Part shown: in pieces, positions 37,373 through 47,440 of the stretch | How positions within the stretch are numbered: position 1 is the stretch's first letter | Layout: each line of letters opens with the position of its first letter | Origin: Truepera sp. bin119 | Lineage (GTDB): Bacteria; Deinococcota; Deinococci; Deinococcales; Trueperaceae | Length of the DNA stretch: 64,000 nucleotides | Direction: 5' to 3' | Assembly (NCBI GenBank): GCA_002239005.1 | Contig: MPNL01000005.1 | Span: 49,719 to 113,718 of the forward strand | Program-made: the position numbers and the translations under genes | Notes under the pieces: model-generated | What the model saw: only the letters and a program-made list of their open reading frames with translations | Databases searched by the model: none | What the model was told of the DNA's origin: nothing

Positions 37373-38360
37373 GGTCAGCTGCTTGCCTTGCCGTTGCTGG
37401 GGGGCTCAGTGCAGTGTCGGGAGGCTTCCAGGCCCGGCGATACCAGTCTAGGGTCGATACGAGTCCCTCGCGTAGATCGGTACTGGCCTGCCATCCAGCG
37501 GTGCTGAGGCGACTTATATCCATCAGCTTTCTGGGGGTACCGTCGGGTTTGCTGGCATCAAAGACGATCCTGCCCTGGTAGCCTACGACCTCTTTGATGA
37601 GCACTGCCAACTCCTGGATACTGATATCCTTTCCGCTCCCCACGTTGATTGGTCCGGGCTCGCTAAAGTTCGCGAGTAGGAAGAGACAGGCATCGGCCAA
37701 ATCATCCACATGGAGGAACTCCCTGCGTGGCGTACCACTTCCCCACACCACTACCTCGGGCCTACCATCAACGCGTGCCTCATAAAACTTGCGGATGAGA
37801 GCCGCTAGGACATGGCTGGTTTCGAGGTTGAAATTGTCGTGCGGGCCGTACAGGTTAGTGGGCATGGCCGAGATGAAGTCACAGCCATACTGCCGGCGGT
37901 AGCTATCGCACAGTTCGATGGCAGCGATCTTCGCAACCGCGTAGGCGCGGTTCGTCGGTTCTAGCGGCCCGGTTAGCAGCGCGTTCTCGCGGAGCGGCTG
38001 GGAAGCGAACTTGGGATAGATGCAACTCGATCCCAGGTTCAGGAGCTTGCGAACCCCGTGCTCGTAGCTGGCGTGGATAACGTTGGCGGCGATCATCAGG
38101 TTGTCATAGATGAATTGCGCCGGAAAGGTGTCATTGGCAAGGATACCGCCGACCCGGGCGGCTGCCAGGATCACGACCTCCGGTCGCTCCCGTTCGAAGA
38201 AGCTGCCGACCTGCTCCTGGTCACGCAGATCCAGGTCCTGTGAAGTCCGAGTGCTCAGGTCGGTGAAGCCCTCCCTCTCGAGCTTACGCATAAGGGCCCT
38301 GCCGACGAGGCCGCGATGCCCTGCCACGTAGATGCGGGTGTCCGGTGCCAGGTCAATCAC
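37350..38360 (-). CDS. fcl: GDP-L-fucose synthase
   Basis: A 336-aa SDR enzyme that epimerises and reduces GDP-4-keto-6-deoxymannose. The Rossmann motif is VAGHRGLVG, the catalytic Ser is in [11 protein letters not shown], and the Tyr/Lys pair is in [13 protein letters not shown]. The last 25 residues ([12 protein letters not shown] and onwards) go beyond the usual family end and run into the glycosyltransferase remnant, so the original stop may have been lost. It overlaps gmd by 8 bp. Confidence 0.92.
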   Translation of the reverse strand: MIDLAPDTRIYVAGHRGLVGRALMRKLEREGFTDLSTRTSQDLDLRDQEQVGSFFERERPEVVILAAARVGGILANDTFPAQFIYDNLMIAANVIHASYEHGVRKLLNLGSSCIYPKFASQPLRENALLTGPLEPTNRAYAVAKIAAIELCDSYRRQYGCDFISAMPTNLYGPHDNFNLETSHVLAALIRKFYEARVDGRPEVVVWGSGTPRREFLHVDDLADACLFLLANFSEPGPINVGSGKDISIQELAVLIKEVVGYQGRIVFDASKPDGTPRKLMDISRLSTAGWQASTDLREGLVSTLDWYRRAWKPPDTALSPPATARQAADRSDRATH

Positions 38361-39399
38361 CGGCGATCCCTCGGTAGGCTACCGAGTGTCCGGCATCCTT
38401 GAGAATTCGCTCCTGGCGGGCGAGCTCCAGATCGCTGTCCACCATGCAGGCGACTAATTCATCGATACCGACCTTCGGCTTCCAGCCGAGTTCGTGCCGG
38501 GCCTTACGGGCGTCGCCACGGAGGTGTTCGACCTCCACAGGCCGAAAGTAGCGCGGATCGATCTCGACATATTCATGCCAGTCCAACTCCAACCTTGCGA
38601 AGACCCGCTCCACAAACTCACGCACGGAATATGCTTCACCGGTGGCCACGACATAGTCATCAGGCTGGTCTCGCTGCAATGTCAGCCACATGGCCTCGAC
38701 ATAGTCCTTGGCGTGCCCCCAGTCCCGCCTGCTGTCCAGGTTGCCTAGGTAGAGCTTGTCTTGCAGTCCGAGTTTGATACGGGTGGCGGCTCGGGTGATC
38801 TTACGGGTCACGAAGGTCTCGCCGCGACGTTCTGATTCGTGATTGAACAGGATGCCGTTGCAGGCGAACAGATCGTAGGCCTCCCGGTAGTTACGTACCA
38901 GGTGGTGAGCCATAACTTTAGCAGCAGCGTAGGGCGAACGCGGGTGAAAGGGGGTCGCCTCCGACTGAGGGGGGGGGCTACTACCGAACATCTCGCTGGT
39001 CCCAGCCTGGTAGAAACGCAGGTCGTGACCGGTGCGACCGCAATAGTCACGTATGGCTTCGAGGAGCCTGAGGGTGCCGAGGCCGTCGATGTCGGTCGTG
39101 TATTCGGGCTGCATGAAGCTGACCGCTACATGGCTCTGAGCAGCGAGGTTGTAGACCTCGTCGGGTTGGACCTCCTCGAGGATGCGACGCAGCCCGGGCC
39201 CGTCACTCAGGTCGCCGTAGTGGAGGAACATCCTGGCCTCCGGGCTGTGGGGATCGAGGTAGAGGTGATCGATGCGGTCGGTGTTGAATGTACTGGCGCG
39301 GCGGATAATGCCGTGGATCTCGTACCCCTTGGTCAGCAGCATCTCGGTTAGGTACGAACCGTCCTGCCCCGTGATCCCGGTGATCAGCGCGCGTCTCAT
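38353..39399 (-). CDS. gmd: GDP-mannose 4,6-dehydratase
   Basis: A 348-aa SDR enzyme converting GDP-mannose to the 4-keto-6-deoxy sugar. It has the [12 protein letters not shown] nucleotide motif and the Tyr/Lys pair in [14 protein letters not shown]. It also has the [20 protein letters not shown] stretch typical of Gmd. ATG 39399 (MRRALITG) overlaps the wcaI-like stop (ATGA). The frame continues 27 codons upstream without conservation. Together with manC and fcl it completes GDP-fucose synthesis. Confidence 0.95.
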   Translation of the reverse strand: MRRALITGITGQDGSYLTEMLLTKGYEIHGIIRRASTFNTDRIDHLYLDPHSPEARMFLHYGDLSDGPGLRRILEEVQPDEVYNLAAQSHVAVSFMQPEYTTDIDGLGTLRLLEAIRDYCGRTGHDLRFYQAGTSEMFGSSPPPQSEATPFHPRSPYAAAKVMAHHLVRNYREAYDLFACNGILFNHESERRGETFVTRKITRAATRIKLGLQDKLYLGNLDSRRDWGHAKDYVEAMWLTLQRDQPDDYVVATGEAYSVREFVERVFARLELDWHEYVEIDPRYFRPVEVEHLRGDARKARHELGWKPKVGIDELVACMVDSDLELARQERILKDAGHSVAYRGIAGD

Positions 39400-40649
39400 T
39401 GGGGACTCCCTATCAGTGAGAGCAAACGGCTCTCGAGTCGCTCTAAAATAGCACCTTTGTCTAGCTGCTGTTCCGCGCATCTACGTGCGTTGGCGCCATA
39501 CTCGGCACGAAGGTTCGGATCTTCAGCGAGTCGCTCGATCGCCCCAGCCAGTTGCTCGCTGTCGCCGGGGGGGACCAGGATGCCGGCGCGGTGGTCGTTG
39601 AGGACCCGGTGCAACTCGGTGTCTGGGTCTGCGGTAGCGATGCTGACGCGTCCAGCGGCGAGGATGTTGGTGAGCTTCGAAGGCATCACTAGGTCGGCCG
39701 CCTCGCGCTTCTGAACGACTAGGTGGATGTCGCCGGTGGCGAGCAGGGAGGGCACCTCATCCCAGGCGAAAAGGTCGAAGAAGTACACGTTGCTCAGTCC
39801 GGCGCGCTTCGCTCGCTCCTCGAGATCTGTCCGGGCTGGCCCCTCCCCGACCAGAACGAAGCGCAAACGATGGTTGTGAGCGAGGCGTCCGGCGGCGTCG
39901 AGGACGATGTCAAGCCCTTGCTTTTCGCCCATGCTGCCGGAGTAGAGTACGACGATATCGCTGCCGCCGAAGCCCAGGCGTTCACGTAGTGGGTTGAGCC
40001 TCGGCTGCGGGTGCACGAAGTCGATGTCGGCCCAGTTAGGCAGTAGCCAGAGATTGTCTGCTGCGACACCTTTTTCGATCAGGCGCTCCCGCATTCTGCC
40101 AGTGATGGTGGAGACTCGGGTCGACCGCCTGAGGAAGAACCTCTCGATGGCAAAGAGTCTGCGTTCCAGTAGCTTGGGGAGCGGCAACATGTGGAGTTGC
40201 AGGGCGGCGTCGATCTGCAGATCCTGGAGGTGGAAGATCCAGGGGACTCGGTGGAGTGACTGGTAGAGCCAGGGCCACAGTGCCGTTTGCAAGGGAGGAC
40301 AGATCGCCAGCACGGCATCGTGCTGGCGACGGGCCAGAAAGGGAACCCACCAGCGGAGTGCGGCCGCGTTGAAGCTGCTCTCGAGCACGATGCGCGAGCC
40401 CAGCGACCCCGCGGATATCTTCGGGAGCAGTAGCGGAGTGCGAAGGACTTGGACCTTGTCGATCTCCTCTCGAATGAATCCTCGCCCTCGGTAGGCCTCG
40501 TTTACAGACCAAGCGGGATAGTGCGGCACTGCGGTCAACACCTCCACAGCGTGACCTCGACCCGCCAGCCAGGCTGCCAGTTCCGAGGTGTACTTTCCGG
40601 TGCCAGTGGGTTCCGGTGCGTAGTTCGTGCCGAAGATCAGTAGCTTCAT
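39396..40649 (-). CDS. wcaI: GT4-family glycosyltransferase, WcaI-like
   Basis: A 417-aa GT-B enzyme resembling the colanic-acid fucosyltransferase Wca[21 protein letters not shown] at the N-terminus, then [14 protein letters not shown] and the donor site [13 protein letters not shown]. Its place before gmd and fcl suggests GDP-fucose or GDP-mannose as donor (inference). ATG 40649 begins the conserved part. The longer open frame upstream is rejected. Confidence 0.85.
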   Translation of the reverse strand: MKLLIFGTNYAPEPTGTGKYTSELAAWLAGRGHAVEVLTAVPHYPAWSVNEAYRGRGFIREEIDKVQVLRTPLLLPKISAGSLGSRIVLESSFNAAALRWWVPFLARRQHDAVLAICPPLQTALWPWLYQSLHRVPWIFHLQDLQIDAALQLHMLPLPKLLERRLFAIERFFLRRSTRVSTITGRMRERLIEKGVAADNLWLLPNWADIDFVHPQPRLNPLRERLGFGGSDIVVLYSGSMGEKQGLDIVLDAAGRLAHNHRLRFVLVGEGPARTDLEERAKRAGLSNVYFFDLFAWDEVPSLLATGDIHLVVQKREAADLVMPSKLTNILAAGRVSIATADPDTELHRVLNDHRAGILVPPGDSEQLAGAIERLAEDPNLRAEYGANARRCAEQQLDKGAILERLESRLLSLIGSPQ

Positions 40650-40881
40650 GGGTGCCGGGGTTCGGTCAGTCTGCGGAATGATCCTCAGTCCGCAGACTGA
40701 TCCGCAGAACCGCTCGCAGTTCCACTCGACGTTGCGGAGTAGAGGTGGGCAGCTCCGTCTCTCCGGGCCGCTGGGGACCAACTTGGCTGGACTTGAAAGG
40801 GATGAGCTGAATAATCGTGGACGAGAATGCGCATTGAGGTAGCCTCCACCTCACATCCTGGCAGAAGGTGTTGCGGGTGTA

Positions 40882-42387
40882 TCAAGCTTCGTTCCCTTGG
40901 GGCAATGCTGTTGTTGCAGAGTAGTTGCCCTCTCGGAATGCGTTCATCCAGAGCATTGTTGGCAGGAGAACATCGGCGCGAAAGAGGGTGAAATCCAGCG
41001 TGTTGAGCAAGACGATGGGCAGTAGTAGCAGGAGCCCTCTCCACCGCCCCCAAAGCCAACTCAGCCACAGGAAGCCACCTAGAAGCCATAGGGCGGCAGC
41101 CAGACCGAGAAGCCCGAACTCGCTCGATAGGGCCAGTACAAAGTTATGGGCATGATTGACCGGTTGGTAAGAGTCATCCTGATCGCCTGACCATGACGCG
41201 AAGTCCTGCTGAAGACCTGTCCAGGGCGACGAAAGGGTCGCTTGCCAGGCCAGCTGCCAGATGTGTGAGCGAGGGGTGCCTTCCTGCCGGATGCTTGTGA
41301 CTCGCGCATTGCTGAGGAAGGCTGCCACGACAGCCAAGATCAACAGGGTTCCAAGGAAGATGGCCAGGAACGCTCTGAACCTCCTTGTTAGTCTTGGGAG
41401 CGACGTTAGGACTAGAGCGGCCAATCCAAGGAAGGCCGCCAACCAGGCTGTGCGCGAGCCAGTAACGTACACCGTTACGAGTGTTAGCGCACCACCAAGG
41501 ATCTGAAGGCTGCCCCGAGGTAAGAGAGCGATGGCACTTAGGCCGGTAGCGACGGCAGCGTGTCCTGCGAAATTGGGATGGGGGCTTAGGAGCTTTGCTC
41601 GGGTGGATGGAGAGAAGGCCACTCTGGGTCGCCGTCCGAATGGGGCCAGGGGTTTGGGGTTTCTGAGTTCCAGAACTATTGGAACAGCCCCAGGGCTGGC
41701 CTGAACCTGTATGGAGGCCCTTCTGACCGAGCGGAGCAGGTCGCTTTCGAAGGTAACCCGGTGTTTTTGCCATTGGTCGCCTATAAGCAAGGTTTGCTTG
41801 AGGTGGGCCTCCCCAGCCGAGTCTTCCCACTGCAGTCGGAAGATGATTGGTGTCCGGCCTTCATTCTCCGGCGTGATTCGTCGGGCTTTGACGGTAAATT
41901 CCAGAACAGGGGCACCCGTGAGATGCCAGGGTTGGTGGGCAGCTACTTGGTGGTTTTTGATCGAGACTGTAGAGGTGATACCCTCGATGGAGAGGTCCCG
42001 AACGACCCGGTTTTCGTTCTGGCCGCGCCAGGACAACTGACGGGAGAGAAATTGGGTAGAGCCCAGCACAGAAAGAATGACTAGGGCGAGAAGCAGACCG
42101 TAAGCGGTAGAGCGTGTCCGATAGACCAGCACAATGGAAGCGATAAGCCCCAGCAGGATCTGTGCTGCCAGTAAAACCGGAGTTCTGCCCGTAAGCAAGA
42201 GGTTTAGAGCCATATGTCCGAGCGCTAGGCCAAACGCTCCCCCCCAAACGACAGTCCAGCCCCGCGACCAGTTGCCCGTACGGGGGTTGAGGAGATAGGC
42301 TAGTCCGAATCCAAACAGTCCGGCAGCTGGGAAAACTCCCAGCAGTAGGCCACCCAGTCCTCTGATGGGTGTTGCCAAACGCTGCAT
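40882..42387 (-). CDS. O-antigen ligase/polymerase family membrane protein
   Basis: A 501-aa protein with some ten membrane helices and a soluble beta-rich insert (about residues 125-250) between two helix groups. The late loop SPWTGLQQDFASWS... VNHAHNFVLALSSEFGLLG carries the HxHN-type pattern of Wzy/WaaL proteins. The overall plan is like the first half of the fusion protein at 34122-37223, so the cluster may hold two polymerase/ligase activities. The substrate is unknown. Confidence 0.8.
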   Translation of the reverse strand: MQRLATPIRGLGGLLLGVFPAAGLFGFGLAYLLNPRTGNWSRGWTVVWGGAFGLALGHMALNLLLTGRTPVLLAAQILLGLIASIVLVYRTRSTAYGLLLALVILSVLGSTQFLSRQLSWRGQNENRVVRDLSIEGITSTVSIKNHQVAAHQPWHLTGAPVLEFTVKARRITPENEGRTPIIFRLQWEDSAGEAHLKQTLLIGDQWQKHRVTFESDLLRSVRRASIQVQASPGAVPIVLELRNPKPLAPFGRRPRVAFSPSTRAKLLSPHPNFAGHAAVATGLSAIALLPRGSLQILGGALTLVTVYVTGSRTAWLAAFLGLAALVLTSLPRLTRRFRAFLAIFLGTLLILAVVAAFLSNARVTSIRQEGTPRSHIWQLAWQATLSSPWTGLQQDFASWSGDQDDSYQPVNHAHNFVLALSSEFGLLGLAAALWLLGGFLWLSWLWGRWRGLLLLLPIVLLNTLDFTLFRADVLLPTMLWMNAFREGNYSATTALPQGNEA

Positions 42388-42786
42388 TAGTGGTGAAGCG
42401 GGTCGCTTGGGGGGTTCATGATTGGCTGGGTTTCGGCACGGTGTTGTGGGGGCTATCCCGTCTCCTCATCATTCGCATTTGTGTAAATGGCGTGGGCCTA
42501 TATTGATGTTCTCCAAAGCCCCTGCCCTTGAGTTGAAACGCGGCTCCAGATTCGCCTCGTTTCACGTCCCTGATGCTGATTAAGGAGGCGAAGGGATTCG
42601 AAACCAGGGATGCGCTGGGCCAAAAGAGATAGGATAGTTCGACAGGAGATGTCCTGACGTGGCTTGCCCATGCCACACCATACCTGAGTGTGTGGATTGC
42701 AGCGAAGGCAGGTTGGGTGTTAGGGGAAGGTGATTGCTCCGATGGGGATACTCCTTTAACGAGCGGTTAGAGATAGAAGAGACCAG
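42388..42786. other. Divergent intergenic region
   Basis: About 400 bp between the divergently transcribed polymerase-like gene and a glycosyltransferase gene. It should hold both promoters, but no clear operator or RNA was recognised. Confidence 0.4.
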
Positions 42787-44061
42787 GTGACATCTACGCT
42801 TCTGCAAACTGCGGGCTCATTACTTCCAGAAGAAACTCAGGAGATTCCGAAACCGAATGATGACGAACATCGTCTCAGGATGTCGGAGCCGCCGATTGTG
42901 AAGGTGCTCAACTGCCTGCACCGGAGCCATCCAGGGGGCGCACATTGGCGGATCATCCTGGTGAGCCAGCGACTAGAAAAGTATTACGGCATCGAAACGA
43001 TGATCGCTTTTCCCCAGGATGACTGCGACCTGTACTCGGGCCACCTCGAGAAGATTGGGTTTCCCTATGTGCGCATTCGAATGCAGGTCCTTCGGCGGAA
43101 AGTATCATCGTTGGTTCGATTCTTCGCTTCGTTCCCTCGGGGCGTCAGAGCCTTCTCTAGAGTCCTCGAGGAGCAATCTATTTCCATCGTCACCGTCAAT
43201 GGCATCACCAATCTGCAACCTGTCGTTTCAGCACTCATGTCAAATCGCAAGGTTCTCTGGTACTTCAATGATATGGCAACCCCGAAGGTGTTCGTAACCC
43301 TGGTCTCGCCCCTGTTTCAGCACCCCAACGTTCAGCTCGCAGTCGCTACCGATGCGATCTCGGAGCATTATGGCCTGCGGGCACGCTCTCCCATCCTGTA
43401 TCTGCCCGCCCCGGTGCCCTCGCCAGAAGGATATGATGACGAGCCAGTTTCCAGAGAAGCTCTCGGCCTCCCCAGCGACGCCGTCATCGTGGGATTCATT
43501 GGCAATCTAGTGCCGATCAAAGGCGTCGACGACTTGATTCGTGCTGTTATTCCCATCATGCGACAACGGGCCGATGTTCACGCCGTGGTGGTTGGTCCCA
43601 CTGTCCCCACCCAATCAGACTATGCTCGGAGACTCCAAGCCGAGGTTGCCACAACTCCCTTTGCCGACCGCATCCACTTTGTCGGATTTCGGAGGAACAT
43701 ACCCTCTTGGCAGAGGCTTTTTGATGTGTTTGTCTTGGCTTCCCATTCTGATGCCTGCCCGAATGTTGTCCTGGAAGCGATGCAGGCGGGTACCCCACTG
43801 GTGGTCACCCGGGTCGGGGATACGCCCAGGATGAGAGGCCAGCTCCCGTTCCCGATGGTTGAACCGGGCGATATCGAGGGCTTATGCAGGGGTATCGAAG
43901 AGATGCTGGGCCTTTCGCCGGGGGCGCGGGGGGAACTTTCCCAACGGCTTCAGAGACGCGTCCAGGCACTCTACTCGCTAGAAAAGGTGACAGACGAGCA
44001 TGCTAGGATCTACCGTGAGTTGTCCAGTCGGCGCAGGCGTTCCTTTAGGCGGACCGTTTGA
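42787..44061 (+). CDS. GT4-family glycosyltransferase
   Basis: A 424-aa GT-B enzyme. The C-terminal half holds the usual elements: VGFIGNLVPIKGVDDLIRAV, HFVGFRRNIPSWQRLFDVFV, and the donor-binding ASHSDACPNVVLEAMQAGTP with the E-x7-E pair. GTG 42787 is the first start; ATG 42880 (MSEPPIVKVLNCLHRS) would remove 31 unconserved residues and may be the true one. Donor and acceptor are unknown. It belongs to the polysaccharide cluster. Confidence 0.8.
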   Translation: MTSTLLQTAGSLLPEETQEIPKPNDDEHRLRMSEPPIVKVLNCLHRSHPGGAHWRIILVSQRLEKYYGIETMIAFPQDDCDLYSGHLEKIGFPYVRIRMQVLRRKVSSLVRFFASFPRGVRAFSRVLEEQSISIVTVNGITNLQPVVSALMSNRKVLWYFNDMATPKVFVTLVSPLFQHPNVQLAVATDAISEHYGLRARSPILYLPAPVPSPEGYDDEPVSREALGLPSDAVIVGFIGNLVPIKGVDDLIRAVIPIMRQRADVHAVVVGPTVPTQSDYARRLQAEVATTPFADRIHFVGFRRNIPSWQRLFDVFVLASHSDACPNVVLEAMQAGTPLVVTRVGDTPRMRGQLPFPMVEPGDIEGLCRGIEEMLGLSPGARGELSQRLQRRVQALYSLEKVTDEHARIYRELSSRRRRSFRRTV

Positions 44062-44356
44062 GTATCGGTGACTCGCGTTCCCGATGCCATCTGGATTGTC
44101 CTGTGCCGAGCCTACAGCTACGGAATAGTCATCGTTGAGTTTTTGGGATTGAATCTGTGTCATACAGGGATCGGTTGGGGGAAACTGCTTTGGCTAGGGC
44201 ATTCGTGCCATATGGACATCGCGGATGCTTAGTCCGCTGTCGTGAGCAGGTGTGCGGCGAAGGGGTGTCGTCGCGCAAGGCTTGCCACCACAGCTTGGCG
44301 GACTATGGAAACTCAGGCTTCGCTTCGTCCCAGTGGCGTCGGACGGTAGCCGGGCG

Positions 44357-45316
44357 TTGAGGCGCGCGCTCGTCACTGGAGGGGCGGGTTTCATCGGCAG
44401 CCACCTGGTCGACGCGCTGGTCGCTGAGGGGGGTTGGCATGTCACTGTCCTTGACAACTTCGACCCCTACTATGACCTTACCCTCAAGGAACAGAACGTC
44501 GCTCCGCACCTCGGCCGTGGCGTTTACCGCCTAGTTCGTGCCGACCTTCGCGACCGGAGTACCCTAGAGCGCGACCTCGAAGGTGGCTACGACGTCGTCG
44601 TCCACCTCGCGGCGCGCGCTGGCGTGCGACCCAGCCTTACAGATCCGGTCGGCTACCAGCAGGTGAACGTGACCGGCACCCAGAACCTGCTCGAGTTGAC
44701 CCGTTGTTGGGGGACGAAGCAGTTCGTGTTTGCGTCCTCCTCGTCGGTGTACGGTATCAACCCGAACCCGCCTTGGTCCGAAGAAGAGCGGGGGCTCGAG
44801 CCAATCAGCCCTTACGCCTCCACCAAGGTCTCCGGCGAACTGATGGGGCACGTCTACAGCCACCTCTACGGGATCCGCTTCGTGGCACTACGACTCTTCA
44901 CGGTCTACGGCCCGCGCCAGCGCCCCGACCTGGCCATTCACAAGTTCGCACGCCTTATGCGCGCTGGCGACCCGGTTCCGATGTACGGGGATGGCTCAAG
45001 CCGCCGCGATTACACCTACGTTGCCGACATCGTGCAGGGGGTGCGAGCAGCGATGGATTACGATGCCAGCGACTTCGAGGTAATCAACCTCGGCAACGAC
45101 CGGACGGTTGGCCTGCGGCAGATGATCGAAACCCTGGAAGGCGTCCTGGCGACAAAGGCCATCATCGCTCACCAGGCTGAACAGCCTGGTGACGTGCCCC
45201 AGACTTGGGCCAACATCGCAAAAGCGCGGGCGCTCCTCGGGTACGCTCCGGGTACCATGTTCGAAGAGGGGGTAGTGCGATTCGCTGCCTGGCTCTGCCG
45301 AGCACCTGAGGTCTAG
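44357..45316 (+). CDS. NAD-dependent sugar-nucleotide epimerase/dehydratase
   Basis: A 319-aa extended SDR enzyme (TTG 44357, MRRALVTGGAGFIGSHL). Catalytic Ser is in FASSSSVYGINP and Tyr/Lys in SPYASTKVSGEL. NFDPYYDLTLKEQN after the second strand resembles UDP-glucuronate 4-epimerases, consistent with Ugd encoded at 53507. The upstream open frame from 44252 is not conserved-looking. It is the last polysaccharide gene before the accessory island. Confidence 0.85.
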   Translation: MRRALVTGGAGFIGSHLVDALVAEGGWHVTVLDNFDPYYDLTLKEQNVAPHLGRGVYRLVRADLRDRSTLERDLEGGYDVVVHLAARAGVRPSLTDPVGYQQVNVTGTQNLLELTRCWGTKQFVFASSSSVYGINPNPPWSEEERGLEPISPYASTKVSGELMGHVYSHLYGIRFVALRLFTVYGPRQRPDLAIHKFARLMRAGDPVPMYGDGSSRRDYTYVADIVQGVRAAMDYDASDFEVINLGNDRTVGLRQMIETLEGVLATKAIIAHQAEQPGDVPQTWANIAKARALLGYAPGTMFEEGVVRFAAWLCRAPEV

Positions 45317-45366
45317 CAGGGCGCGACCCACCCCCAGGGGACTGTTTCGAGTTCTGCACCCTAGGA

Positions 45367-45574
45367 TTGGGACTTATATACGATCTTACCCAAGCCGAGT
45401 TCATTATCGATACAGGTTCCATCCACTACCCTGTGGGCCGGGCGAAAGCCCGAACGGCCTCAGGACTTGGGGAAGTTGGGCGGCTTGAAGCGTTAGCATT
45501 GGCCCCTGTGATGACCCGTCAAGCGATATACGGTGATCTATACACGCTTGGGTAGAATCGTATATAAATCCCAA
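45367..45574. mobile_element. Candidate MITE, 208 bp, 28-bp terminal inverted repeats, target duplication AGGA
   Basis: The left end 45367-45394 starts TTGGGACTTATATACGAT and the right end 45547-45574, reverse-complemented, starts TTGGGATTTATATACGAT. Both finish TACCCAAG, with only three mismatches over 28 bases. AGGA flanks both sides (45363-45366, 45575-45578). The interior of about 150 bp has no gene. This is the structure of a non-autonomous transposon mobilised in trans. Confidence 0.8.
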
Positions 45575-45762
45575 AGGATAAGGCACTCTCGAGCCCACTC
45601 GACTCCAGACCCACAATCGAGATCGAGCCATCCAGTTACCAGCCTTCTAAGGCCGAGCTAGAGGCTGATATATCTATTCCGAACACGACGCCTGAGGAAT
45701 TGGCTAGGGCTGTACTCAGGGATGTAACGGTGGTTAGGAAATCTAGGAGGGGGCAGCGGTAA
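45568..45762 (+). pseudogene. Small conserved-type protein, 5' end disrupted by the MITE
   Basis: The frame is open from the right end of the MITE to TAA 45760-45762 and reads IEIEPSSYQPSKAELEADIS, then IPNTTPEELARAVLRDVTVV. This pattern (PSKAELE, then PEELARAV and a basic tail) is recalled from small hypothetical proteins of many bacteria. No start codon is available downstream of the MITE in a suitable place, so the N-terminus was probably lost by the insertion. Function unknown. Confidence 0.5.
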
Positions 45763-45796
45763 GCGTAGACAGGAGGTGGTCTAGGGTAAAATACAA

Positions 45797-45973
45797 GTGA
45801 GGGTCCTAACGTGGTCTAGGCCAGTTGACGTGCCACCTGCAGACGCGGAACCAGAGGAGATTGCTCGGACACTCTTCCCGCCACCCCCGACGAATCGGCA
45901 GCCCCTACCGGCCTGCCCGGAAAGGATCTCGAAGCCCGTTCCCCAACGTACTGGCGAAGATTCAGGGGAGTGA
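45797..45973 (+). CDS. Small hypothetical protein
   Basis: A 58-aa frame from GTG 45797, MRVLTWSRPVDVPPADAEPE, then EIARTLFPPPP. The PEEIAR motif echoes the PEELAR of the preceding fragment. A TAAAAT sequence lies just upstream. It lies 81 bp before the Septu-like ATPase gene and could be part of that unit, though nothing proves it. Confidence 0.35.
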   Translation: MRVLTWSRPVDVPPADAEPEEIARTLFPPPPTNRQPLPACPERISKPVPQRTGEDSGE

Positions 45974-46054
45974 GCCAATGCAGGGATTTGGGAGGCCTTT
46001 GATGAGTAGTGTGCATCACCCTTCTAACCTCACAGTCGATCAGCGGAGGCGCTA

Positions 46055-47440
46055 GTGCCGAAACGACCTGCCCATCCAGTCTACTTCACGAAGTTAGTGC
46101 TTGAGAACATCCGCTCATTCAGTGAGCGTCAGGAATTAACGCTCAGCGATACCGACGGTCGTCCTGCTCGCTGGACACTACTCGTCGGCGACAATGGTGT
46201 TGGCAAGACCACGCTTCTCCAATGCCTCGCCCGGATGCGTCCGGTATTCAGTAGACCTCCAGACGACAACAACGGCTCGACTCCCGCTCCGGGTCCGGTC
46301 GAGCCAGAGCTCGCAGGGGAGGAGGACAATGATGTACTGGACACGCTTGCGCGGAATATTGCCACTACGGAAGCTAGGCTGGAAGCGGAGTTCTCGTTCG
46401 GGGTGCCTCTGGTAGGAAAGAGATTGCCGCGCAGGGGAACCCTGTCAACATGGATTAGTATCACTCGCGACGGAGGCCGTTTGACAGGATTTGATCCCGG
46501 TGGGGAACTGTCAGTAGCTGAAGATATTGAGGAACCACTTGTTTTAGGATACGGCGCCGGAAGGCATCCCAGACCGACTAACTTCGATAGGGCTATTGCT
46601 ACCGATCCTGTCGAGTCCCTGTTCGAGGTGGAAGCTTCTCTCCACGATGCAGAAGAGCTCTTGTATCGCCTAGAATTCGCCTCTTTGAAAGAGAATGGAC
46701 GCGCCACAAAACGTCTCGAGAGCCTGAAGCATATGCTTGCCAAAGTGCTTCCGGACGTCAACTGTGCCCATGATATCGAAGTCGTTGGCCCGCCGATATC
46801 AAGCTCCTCTAGCCGCGCAACAGGCGTCCGTGTGATGACCCCTTATGGGAAGGTTCCGCTTGGTCGGTTGAGCCTCGGCTATCAGACCGTGATCGCATGG
46901 ACGGTGGATATCGCTTGGCGATTGCTTGACCGGTACCCAAATAGTCCGAATCCTCTCCAAGAACCGGCCATCGTAATCGTAGACGAGATCGACCTGCACC
47001 TTCACCCGCGCTGGCAACGCAACCTCCGTGACCATCTTACTGGCCATTTTCCCAAGGTTCAATTCATAGCGACTGCTCACAGTCCGTTGATGGCACAAAG
47101 CTCTCTTGGTACGAACTTGGCGGTTCTTCGCAAATTGGACGACCACGCTCAAATTCTGAATGATCCCGCTGTCATAAGGGCATGGCGCTTGGATCAAGTG
47201 ATCACAAGCGACCTGTTCGGATTCGCTTCGGCCCGCCCGCCTGACGTAGAAGAACTATTGAACCGTCGGCGCCATCTTGTCGAAAAACAAGTGCTTTCAG
47301 ATGAAGAGCGGCTGGAGCTTGCAAAATTAGATGAAGAGGTAGGTGAACTTCCAACGGCAGAGTCGCCCGCGGATCAGAACGCAATGGACATCATTCGGCG
47401 TGCGGCTGCGGTGCTTGAACAAGGCGGTGGAGCTCAATGA
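46055..47440 (+). CDS. ptuA: Septu-like defence ATPase (PtuA type)
   Basis: A 461-aa AAA-type ATPase of the OLD/RecF-like class. Walker A GDNGVGKT is at 45-52, a signature-like LSLGYQTV lies before the Walker B block IVIVDEIDLHLHPRWQ (near 305-320), and a late TAHSPLMAQ contains the switch His. GTG 46055 follows GGAGG. The gene overlaps the HNH gene by 4 bp. This ATPase-HNH pairing is the Septu anti-phage system, in which the ATPase is thought to sense infection and the HNH partner to cut nucleic acid. Assigned from gene pairing and motifs. Confidence 0.75.
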   Translation: MPKRPAHPVYFTKLVLENIRSFSERQELTLSDTDGRPARWTLLVGDNGVGKTTLLQCLARMRPVFSRPPDDNNGSTPAPGPVEPELAGEEDNDVLDTLARNIATTEARLEAEFSFGVPLVGKRLPRRGTLSTWISITRDGGRLTGFDPGGELSVAEDIEEPLVLGYGAGRHPRPTNFDRAIATDPVESLFEVEASLHDAEELLYRLEFASLKENGRATKRLESLKHMLAKVLPDVNCAHDIEVVGPPISSSSSRATGVRVMTPYGKVPLGRLSLGYQTVIAWTVDIAWRLLDRYPNSPNPLQEPAIVIVDEIDLHLHPRWQRNLRDHLTGHFPKVQFIATAHSPLMAQSSLGTNLAVLRKLDDHAQILNDPAVIRAWRLDQVITSDLFGFASARPPDVEELLNRRRHLVEKQVLSDEERLELAKLDEEVGELPTAESPADQNAMDIIRRAAAVLEQGGGAQ

